Shown: piece by piece, positions 53,057 to 62,400 of the stretch
Position numbering within the stretch: position 1 is the first letter of the stretch
Layout: each line of letters starts with the position of its first letter
Source of the DNA: Dermacentor variabilis
Lineage: Eukaryota > Arthropoda > Arachnida > Ixodida > Ixodidae
Reading direction: 5' to 3'
Assembly: GCF_050947875.1 (NCBI RefSeq)
Contig: NC_134569.1
Span: 189,282,067 to 189,346,066 of the forward strand
Length of the DNA: 64,000 bases
The notes under the pieces: generated by a model
The model's database searches: none
Told to the model about the DNA's origin: nothing
Seen by the model: only the letters and a program-made list of their open reading frames with translations
Made by a program: the position numbers and the translations under genes

Positions 53057-56000
53057 TCAGTTTCGTCTAAAAAAACCTAAGACTGTTTGCAGTTTGAAAA
53101 ACGGTTCGTCACTAAGAAAAAATGCAGGATGGAGAGGTATATTTTCGCGATATGCAGAAGGGAAATACTTTTTCCTCTCTGTTTCTATTGCAGGGCACTG
53201 GATAAGAACATGGAGGACAGTCAGGCTATCGCCGCACCTACTACAGGTAGGAGGATCCCCACCAGTCAAGAGGTAGGAGTGAGTACTGTAAGTGTGTCCT
53301 ATTCTTAATCGGCATAGAAGTACTTCCTTGTACCGTGCTGTTTTGTCACTTATCCAATTCCGCAATTTTGGTTTTATAATGTGTAACTTATTCAATGTTT
53401 GTGTATCCCACTCTTCTTGCCAATGATTCCTCAATTTACGGCGCAGAAAGGGCTTTAGTTCTGTGGCAGGAATGGGGATATTTCCATCTGTGGTGCTAAA
53501 ACTCACTGACGTAGCTTTTTCGTCAGCATCTACGTTGCCTTTTATGCCTTTATGGCCAGGTACCCAGCATAGTATAATCGCTTGGCTGCACATATATGCG
53601 GAGCATAACAAGCTATACAGCTCATTAAAAACCGAGTTCTTATGCTTTCGTAAGCTAATTAGGGCTCTCACTACACTTAATGAGTCTGTGAAGACAATAG
53701 CCTTGGCGATAGCCTTGAGAATGGCGTATGCTTCCGCTGTAAAGATACTGGTGTGTGGGTTTAGTGGTCCTGATGTTGAAAGTGAGGGTCCCAGAGCTGC
53801 ATAAGCAACACCAGCTGGAGACTTCGAAGCATCTGTGTAAAATTCATCACATGAGTACTTCTCCTTGAGTTCCAGAAAATGCGAATATATGTGCGCCTCC
53901 GGGGCTCGTTTCGATATTTCTAAGAAAGAGATGTCGCATTGGATAGTCTGCCACTCCCAAGGCGGTGGAAGCCGTGTAGGAGCCATTAGGACATTGTGTA
54001 AAAGAGGGACCCCTGTTTTTTCTGAGAGTGCTTCCAACCGGAGGGACAGAGGAGGCCTAGTGGCTGGGCGGTTACGAAACAGCCTAGCAGTGGACAAGTC
54101 GCATATAGTGGAATGACAAGGATGTTCAACATCTGAGTTAACTTTTAGGGCGTAGGAGAAAGTTAAATATGTCCTTTGGTAGTGCAATGACCATTCGTTT
54201 GATTCGACGTAGAGGCTTTGCACAGGGCTAGTCCTAAAGGCGCCTGTAGCAAGGCGGATGCCTAAGTGGTGGATAGGATCTAGCATTTTTAGAGTACTAG
54301 GTCCTGCAGAATTATAGACTATGGCGCCATAGTCAAGGCGTGTTAATATTAGACTTTTGTACAGCTTTATTAGGCACCTCCTGTCGCTTCCCCAAGCTGT
54401 ACGTGACAACAGCTTCAGAAGATTCATAGTCTTGAGGCACTTTGCCTTAAGATACTTCAGGTGTGGCACAAAAGTTAGCTTACTGTCTAGAAGGATCCCT
54501 AAGAATTGGTGTTCATGGCTCACAGATAACCGTTCTCCATTGAGACTGATTACGGGTTCCGCCAGTATCCCTCTTTTATTAGAGAACAGGACACACGTAC
54601 TTTTTCTCGGATTTAGCCTAAAACCATTTTCGTCCGCCCACTTAGACAATTTATTCATGAAAAGCTGTACATGTCGCTCACAGATACTTAGATTACTTGA
54701 TTTAAAACCTATCTGGATATCATCTACATATACAGAATAAAACATACTACGTGGTATGGCAGTCTGGATGGAGTTCATTTTGACAATAAAGAGAGTGCAG
54801 CTCAGCACACCTCCTTGTGGAACACCAGCCTCCTGTGTAAATGGACGAGACAGAACGTTACCGACTCTAACACGGAACGTGCGATTGGAGAGGTAACTCT
54901 GAATGATGTGTAGCAAATTGCCTCGAACTCCCATTTCAGACAGATCGCGATTATTCCAAAGCGCCAGGTTGTGTCGTATGCCTTCTCCATATCTAAAAAT
55001 ACGGACAGAAAAACTGTTTGTGGACGAAGGCATCGCGGATATTTGTTTCGATGCGGACAAGGTGATCTGTTGTGGATCTACCCTCTCTAAAACCGCACTG
55101 TAAGGGATCGAGTATCTTGCTGCTTTCAAGAAAATGGATGAGGCGACGGTTAATCATTTTCTCAAATAATTTGCATATACAACTTGTCAGAGCTATGGGC
55201 CTATAATTGTTGGGTGAGGAAGGGTCCTCGCCCTCTTTGAGGATAGGGATTACGATTGCTTCTTTCCAAACAGAAGGAATGTAGCCTGCAGAGAACAAGG
55301 AATTAAAGAGTGACAGTAGTGTTTTTTTGGGTTTCGGGGTGTAAGTGTCTGATCATCTCATACATTATCCTGTCACTTCCTGGAGCGGACTTGTTGCAAC
55401 AGTTCAGTGAGGCCTGGAACTCAGCCATTCCAAATGGACGATTGTATACTTCGTTGGATGTGCTTTTCCGATCCAAATTCATCTGTTCTGCTAGTCGCTG
55501 GTATTTTACGAATGTATCTGTGTAGTGAGATGTACTGGAAATGTGCTCGAATTGTGCTCCTAGACAATCTGCCTGATCCTCCAGGGTGTCTCCTTGTGTA
55601 TTTAATAAAGGTAAGGGATGAGTTTCGCGGCCTTTTATTTTGTTAACCCTGTTCCAGGCTTTTTGTTCGTCTGTATATGAATTGATGCTGCTTATGTAGT
55701 TTTTCCAACTTTCCCGTTTAGCGCGGCGGCGTGTTCTTCTCCCTTGCGACTTGATCGCCTTGAAATTGATTAGATTCTCTGTGGTTGGTGAGTTACGGAG
55801 GAGATTCCAAGCCTTGTTTTGTTTTTTCCTGGCTTCCCTACACTCATTCCACCATGGAATACGTCGTTTCGAGGGTGACCCTTTTGTTTGGGGGATAAAT
55901 ACTGATGCAGCATCAATAATGAACGCTGTTATGTATGCTACTGCGTCGTCTAGGCTAAGTTCACAGATATTATTCCAGGGCAGCTGCGTTAGTTCGCGAA

Positions 56001-56725
56001 ACTTCGTCCAGTCGGCTGAATCAACTTTCCATCGAGGAACATGTGCAGGACACTCACTTTGTTTTTTAAGGTTTAGGACAATGGGGAAGTGATCACTGCC
56101 ATAAGGGTTATTAATGACATCCCACTGGAGATATGGCACAATTGTACTTGACGCTATGCTTAGATCTATCGAAGAAAACGTTTTATGTGAAGAGCTGTAA
56201 AATGTTGGCTTTTTCTTGTTAAGCAAGCAGGAACTTGAAGTGAATAGGATGTTTTCTATAAGCCGTCCTCTGGCATCACAGCGAGAGTCGCCCCAAAGTG
56301 GGCTATGCGCGTTTAGATCACCGACGACTATGTAAGGGTGAGGCAGCTCATCAATAAAGCTTTGAAATGTTGTGCTAGAGAGTTGATAACTCTCTAGCAC
56401 AGTTGATGTATACGGACGTGATAGTAACTAGTTTATTGAATAGTACTGCTTGGATAGCAACTGCCTCAAGGGGAGTTCGGAGTTGCAGTTGCCGACAAGC
56501 AACGCCTCTGTCTACTACTATTGCTACGCCGCCGGACGATGCAACAGCAGCATCTCGGTCCTTCCGGAAAATAGCGTATTGCCTAAGAAAGTTTGTTTGC
56601 GTAGATTTAAGATGTGTCTCCTGAACACACAGCACCTTTGGATTGTATTTGTGTAAGAGTTCTTTGATATCATCGAGGTTGTGGATCAGACCTCTCACGT
56701 TCCAGTGTAATATTTGTGTATCCAT
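53057..56725 (-). pseudogene. LINE C ORF2
   Basis: Starts MDTQILHWNVRGL at 56,725. Endonuclease motifs are VLCVQETHLK, VVGDLNAHSPLWGDSRCDA (Asn replaces the usual Phe-Asn spacing: GDLNAH) and YGSDHFPIVL. Lesions: a palindromic replacement at 56,371-56,401 that ends the first frame, an extra A in a 7-A run near 55,325, loss of one T near 55,010, and a shift near 54,960. From about 54,950 to 53,057 the frame is uninterrupted and includes EAGVPQGGVLS, FYSVYVDDIQIGF, RNase H with FYTDASKSPAG, FTAEAYAI and FTDSLSVV, CWVPGHKGIKGN, and the finger CSRCGDSLTVLHVLIQC. The catalytic residues there look intact. Confidence 0.88.
56371..56401. repeat. perfect 14-bp hairpin, 3-nt loop, within LINE C ORF2
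   Basis: TGTGCTAGAGAGTT/AACTCTCTAGCACA with loop GAT. LINEs B and D have no such palindrome; there the frame continues VPPHFKL or IPPNFHL. One arm encodes the normal QLSSTT sequence; the other is its inverted copy. Confidence 0.9.
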
Positions 56726-56774
56726 ATTGTTTGTGTTTATGTGCTGTGTGTCAAGAGATATGAATTAGGTTGGC

Positions 56775-57556
56775 TCAAGGGACCTTTCCAGGCCCCTTGA
56801 TGCGGGGTATTTCTTTTTTCTTGGCGCGCTCCAGGGAGCAACGCCGTTCCTTCGGCGTCTGAGACGCCGGCGAAGTTTTTGTTACATCCATCGCCTCGTC
56901 AGAGGCGCTGGATGACGCCCACTCAGCGGGCACTCTCGGGAGTTTTTCGGGCCTGTCTGCACGGGCAGTGGCCCTGGGACCGGCAGGCTCGGAGGTCTGC
57001 TGGTCCTTCGTGGTAGGGGGCGGAAGCGCAGTGGCTGCTCCCGTCAGGGGGGCTGATGGCGTAACCGTCGTCACACTCCGGGTGACTTGGACGGCCGCCG
57101 AAGGATGTAGCGCTGCCCCCCGGCGCGCCACATCGGTGTAGGAAGGACTAGAGTGGTTGTGGAGAGCGAAACGTTTACGTGCCTCTGGAAAAGATAGGTT
57201 CAGTTTGACTTTCAGTTCTATTATTTGTTTCTCCTTTTTCCACGAGGGGCACGATCGCGAGTAGGCGGGGTGATCTCCTTCACAGTTGGCACAGTGGTTT
57301 GGTGAAGTGCAGATGTCAGAAGCGTGTTCAGAAGAACTACACTTAGCACAAGTAGCATGTCCTCTGCAGGTTTGAGATCCATGCCCAAAACGCTGACACT
57401 TGAAGCATCGACGCGGATTTGGGATGTATGGTCGAACACGTAGCTTGCAGTAGCCGGTTTCTATTGTTTCAGGCAGGTCGCTGGTTCCGAAAGTAATGAT
57501 TATGTGTTTGGTCGGTATTTGTTTGTCATCTCGCCTTATTGTGATTCTTTGCACTT
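56775..57556 (-). pseudogene. LINE C ORF1, C-terminal 260 codons
   Basis: The minus strand begins in mid-protein at VQRITIRRDDKQIPTKHIII and contains three knuckles (CFKCQRFGHGSQTC, CAKCSSSEHASDIC, CANCEGDHPAYSRSC) and a Pro/Ala/Ser-rich tail ending at 56,775. No stop interrupts it. The open frame extends upstream to 57,701, but that extra part is antisense to the LINE D 5' UTR and not genuine protein. Confidence 0.85.
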
Positions 57557-58079
57557 TTCCCCGCAGGGGCGTCTGCGTCAGCAGGCGTTTAGTGTGTTGC
57601 GACACCACGGACCCGAGCACACGAGGGTTGGACCCTCCCGCGTGTAGCCGCGCGCGGCTTAGCCGTGTCCGGGGAAAAGGGGATCCTGGGGGTTGAGCCA
57701 ATGCCGGGTGTTTGGACCTTTACGGCCCCTCGGCGGCGGCAACACACCCCTTTGGCCTCGGCTTCACGTAGACGGCACCCCCGGACTGACCCACCCGGGG
57801 GAAATCGGTAGTTGCCTTTTCCTGTCTCTCTCTTCCTCTAATCTTCGTGTTTCTCTCACTTTTTATCTTTCCTGTCTTCTCCTAGCTTCCACTTACTTCC
57901 AATTTTTCCAGGCAGCAAGGGTTAACCTTGTGTGAATAGCCAACTTAGGTTATTTCGTATTTGGTTATAGTGGTAACGTACTGCTGGCGTTTGCAGGCCG
58001 TGTTTTACGGATCCTGCAGCGTCCCCTTGTAGGACTCCACGGTGGGTGGCTGGCGTTACTGCCGAAATTACAATCTCTT

Positions 58080-59375
58080 ATGGCTTCTTCTTTCCCCCCA
58101 TTACCTGATCGCTCCCTCAAGAGGGGGCGCACCGATGATGTCTTTGAATTTTTTGCCCGCCAAAAAGAAACTTTTCCTCGTTTCCATGTAGTGCACTCTG
58201 AAACACCAGGCAAACCCGTGCGAACAATCTCTCCATTCCTCGTGGCCAAGTCTCTTACCCAAGTTTTTGGTACAGGTTATAAAGCATCCAGGATGGCAAG
58301 CGGCGATCTCCTCTTGGAGCTCCGCAACCAGAAACAATATGAAAATCTACCCAATCTAGTTTCATTTGGTGACGCCAAAGTAACAGTAACTCCTCATCGT
58401 ACCATGAATACCACCCGTGGCGTAGTCTCCGATGATGATTTATTGGAGATGACTGAGGCTGAGCTCTTGGAGGGCTTCAGCGAACAGAATGTCATAAATG
58501 TCAGAAGAATCAAGATGAGGCGAGACGGAAAAGAAATTGCGACCAAACACCTAATACTCACCTTCAACTCCACTGTCCTGCCCGAGTCAATCGAGGCCGG
58601 GTACATCAAGCTTCGTAAAAGACCGTATGTGCCGCATCCCTTGAGATGTTTCAAATGCCAACATTTTGGCCACAGCTCGCAGAGCTGCCGAGGCCGCCAA
58701 ACATGCGCCAAATGCAGTGCCCTTGAACACGCCACTGAAGCATGTAAGAACTCTCTACACTGTGTAAACTGTGACGGGGACCACGCCGCGTACTCGCGGT
58801 CGTGCCCCTCCTGGAAGAAGGAAAAAGAAATTGTGACTATAAAAGTAAAAGAGAATATATCGTTCAAAGAGGCACGAAGGCGGGTAGCATACCTGCCAAA
58901 GAAAACCTTTGCCGATGTGGCGCGTCAGGGGGCAGCGTCACAACGGCCTCCGGCGGCTGTCCGACCCACAGTCAGTGAGTCGGCAGTCACGCCATCTGCC
59001 CCCACGGTGGTTGCAGCTAGCGCTGCTCCGCCAACCGAGCAGACGGAGCCGTCGACCCCGAAGGTGGACGCAGCAGAGGCTGCCCCAACCTCCGAGGCCC
59101 CCTCCAGCGCTGGCAACGGCCAGCACAGCCAAATCCCTCAGGGAGCCTCATCGACCTCCGGGCTGGTGGGCGCAGGGGTCTTGCCCTCCAAGGCGGGACT
59201 CCCCTTGAAAGCCTCTCGCTCGCAAGAGCACGTGTCCGGAGCCTCACAAGAGGCAATGGACACTACACCTGTCCCCAAGGCGCACCAAACGCCTAAGGAG
59301 CGTCGAGAATCGCTCGAACGCTTCAGAAAGAACAAAACACCTATTACAGGGCCTCGAAAGGGCTCTGTAACCTAA
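58080..59375 (+). CDS. LINE D ORF1, intact zinc-knuckle protein
   Basis: 431 codons from MASSFPPLPDRSLKRGRTDD to a stop at 59,375, with no interruption. The N-terminal RRM-like region (KMASGDLLLEL-type motif read as RMASGDLLLEL) is followed at about residues 187-240 by three CCHC knuckles: CFKCQHFGHSSQSC, CAKCSALEHATEAC and CVNCDGDHAAYSRSC. A Lys/Glu helix (WKKEKEIVTIKVKENISF) comes next, then an Ala/Pro/Ser-rich tail of about 140 residues. It would bind LINE RNA and form the transposition particle. It is the best-preserved ORF1 in the window and the reference for judging the deletion in LINE B. Confidence 0.9.
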   Translation: MASSFPPLPDRSLKRGRTDDVFEFFARQKETFPRFHVVHSETPGKPVRTISPFLVAKSLTQVFGTGYKASRMASGDLLLELRNQKQYENLPNLVSFGDAKVTVTPHRTMNTTRGVVSDDDLLEMTEAELLEGFSEQNVINVRRIKMRRDGKEIATKHLILTFNSTVLPESIEAGYIKLRKRPYVPHPLRCFKCQHFGHSSQSCRGRQTCAKCSALEHATEACKNSLHCVNCDGDHAAYSRSCPSWKKEKEIVTIKVKENISFKEARRRVAYLPKKTFADVARQGAASQRPPAAVRPTVSESAVTPSAPTVVAASAAPPTEQTEPSTPKVDAAEAAPTSEAPSSAGNGQHSQIPQGASSTSGLVGAGVLPSKAGLPLKASRSQEHVSGASQEAMDTTPVPKAHQTPKERRESLERFRKNKTPITGPRKGSVT

Positions 59376-59420
59376 GGCATCTTTCCGTTTCCGTACACAC
59401 AGCACTAATTTACATTAAAT

Positions 59421-62400
59421 ATGGATACACAAATCATACAATGGAACGTCAGAGGTCTCCTTAGAAACCTTGATGATGTACAAGAACTAATCCACCAACA
59501 CAATCCAAAAGTGCTGTGTTTACAGGAAACACACTTAAAATCAAAATACACAAACTTTCTTCGACAATATGTTACTTTTCGGAAAGATCGCGATGATGCT
59601 GTCGCATCATCGGGCGGTGTTCCAATTATAATTGAAGAAAGCGTAGCCTGTCAACGTTTACAGCTACGAACGCCCCTTGAAGCGGTGGCTGTTCGAGCTG
59701 TTCTTTTAAATAAGCTCGTCACCATTTGCTCGCTTTATGTACCCCCACACTTCAAATTAAACAAGCATGAATTTCAGTCATTTATAGACGAATTGCCAGA
59801 ACCTTATGTTGTTCTTGGCGATTTCAATGCGCACAGCTCCCTGTGGGGCGACTCTCGTACAGACGCGCGAGGTCGTCTTGTTGAACAGTTCCTCTTTTCT
59901 TTCGGTGCGTGCTTGCTGAATAAAAAGGAACGCACATATTACTCTCTAGCAAACAGAACATTTTCTTCAATAGATCTTAGTATAGTTTCCCCGTATATAC
60001 TGCTCGAACTTGAATGTGAAGTTACGAAGAATCCTTACGGGAGCGACCACTTTCCCATACTGATAAGAACATCTAAAGAAAACGAATATCCTCCGCAAGC
60101 TCCTAGGTGGAAGATAGACACAGCCGACTGGGAGAAATTTCGAACTCTCACTAGCATCTCATGGGCCGACATGTCTTCTCTAGAAATTGATGCTGCTGTA
60201 AAGTATCTTACATCATTCATAATAGATGCCGCATCAAAATGCATATCCGAAGTAAGTGGTTTGGAATGCAAACCACGTGTACCGTGGTGGAACAGCGAAT
60301 GCCGGACTGCCCGTAAGAACCAGAACAAGGCGTGGGCGTTACTACGCGCTTCTCCCACTGCAGAGAATCTTATAAACTTTAAAAAAATAAAGTCCCAAGG
60401 CAGGCGAACCCGCCGACAGGCCAGAAGAGAAAGCTGGCACAAGTTTTTATCGAGTATTAACTCGTTTAGGGATGAGGCCGAAGCCTGGAACAGAGTTAAT
60501 AGGATTAGAGGGCGGCAAACACATTCACTCCCCCTGGTAAACACACAGGGCGATACACTACAAGACCAGGCAGACTCACTTGGGGAGTATTTTGAGAACG
60601 TGTCAAGTTCATCAAATTATTCACAATCCTTCCTCAAATACAAACAAATAGAAGAACGTAAGCCTTTCAACAGAAAATGTCGTCAAAATCAACCATACAA
60701 CCGTCCTTTTAGTATTGCAGAGTTCAGAGCTGCCTTGAGCGCATGCAAGAGCTCTGCACCGGGATCTGACAGAATCATGTATGAAATGCTGAAAAACTTA
60801 CACAATGACACGCAAGTTACACTACTTATACTTTTCAACACTATCTGGGACGCAGGGTACCTTCCGACTGCATGGAAAGAAGCCATTGTGGTCCCTGTTT
60901 TAAAACAAGGCAAAGATCCTTCCTCAGTGGCAAGCTCCCGCCCGATAGCCCTCACAAGTTGCATGTGTATGGTATTTGAAAAAATGATTAATCGGCGCCT
61001 CATCCATTTCCTTGAACAGAACAAAATACTTGATCCTTATCAGTGTGGCTTCAGGGAAGGGCGCTCCACAACTGATCACCTTGTACGTATTGAAGCAAAC
61101 ATCCGTGACGCATTTGTACACAAACAGTTTTTCCTATCCATATTCCTCGATATGGAGAAGGCATACGACACAACGTGGCGATACGGAATCTTAAGAGACC
61201 TGTCAGAAATGGGCATTCATGGTAATATGCTAAACCTCATAGAAAGCTATTTGTCCAATCGCACATTCCGTGTAAAAGTCGGCAATGTACTGTCACGTCC
61301 TTTTACACAAGAAACTGGTGTACCCCAGGAAGGCGTCCTTAGCTGCACGCTCTTTATAGTGAAGATGAACACGCTCCGTGCTTCATTACCTCCGGCCATT
61401 TTTAGAGCGCAGCTCTTTGGCGTCCGTTCCTGGGTTTCGCGTCGTCGTCGTCGTCGGCCTCGTAACCAGCTCCGCCCCCCTTTCATCCCCCCAGCGCTAG
61501 CAGCGACCGACTGATACCGCTGGATGCCGCTGACGCCGCTAGAGAGTCAAGATAACGTGACTGCATAGAACACCGTCGCCGCCATGCAGAAAGAGGAGGA
61601 AAGGGTCCCCCCCCCCTGTTCTCGTGTGGCGGATAGGGTGCTCTTCAGTTGCCGACGCGCCGGTTATTCGTTGTCCCTGAAACCAACTCCGCAGCTGGGG
61701 TTGACTCACTATCGGCGTCAGCGGCATCAGTCAGTCGCTGCTATCTCTTCCCTCCTCCCTTTATCGTGTTGTCCGCTTGCTGCGCGCGCTTCTGCCCCCA
61801 TCGTTTGCCGCTGGGTGTACACGCCGCCCCCCTCCCCCCTCTTCCTGCGAGTCTCCGGTTGTCAAAGCGCCGGCTCGAACTTAATTCCTTTCTTCGCTCC
61901 TCCTCCAATGCAACCCCTGTGCGGTGGCAATCAGAGAGCCAGATCGGGGGCGGCGGATCTGTATATGTGCACCGCCCGAGCCGAAATTGCCGCTGCCGTT
62001 CGCCCTGTGCGGTGGCAATCAGAGAGCCAGATCGGTGGCGGCTTGACATAAAGACAAACAGCAATTTCCTAACACTTATGCGGGAGAACATCCCGTTCCT
62101 CTCGCTCGTAACGCGTCCCACGGCTGCGACAACCTCGCGAGGCACTTGTATACATCTCGTCTTTGAGAATCAAGCATTGGTGTACCAAGTCGAACATATA
62201 TCAGTCTATTTCTCCGACCACAAAGCTTCCTTCATGACTGTCAAGAACTGTTAGTGGAGTCTTTGTTAAAGGAATACGTGTGAAAAATAAAAAAAAAATT
62301 CTGTGATAGCGCATACATGTATTGCTCGATTTCTTTGCCTCAATCTATCGAAAAGGTGAAACAGCTTATTTGCTGCGCTCAAACTTCGCATTAGGAAGTA

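Larger units (their letters stand above)
52707..57556 (-). mobile_element. I-clade-like LINE 'C', 5' part missing
   Basis: The minus strand carries the C-terminal part of ORF1 (57,556-56,775), ORF2 (56,725-53,057) and a 3' UTR with terminal hairpin TGGCGC/GCGCCA (52,730-52,763) and a CATCATCATCC tail. The 3' tail lies inside LINE E. The 5' end is cut at 57,556 where LINE D starts on the opposite strand. ORF1 and ORF2 are closest to LINEs B and D. Confidence 0.9.

Noticed and set aside
57557..57701. N-terminal extension MAQPPGSPFP... of the LINE C ORF1 frame
   Set aside because: This part is antisense to the LINE D 5' UTR; a similar antisense frame exists opposite LINE A at 10.2-10.35 kb. The joint is a chance fusion.
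61649..62254. 201-codon frame in the 1-kb insert as a host gene
   Set aside because: It contains a translated direct repeat read in two frames and low-complexity Pro/Ser stretches, with no domain.
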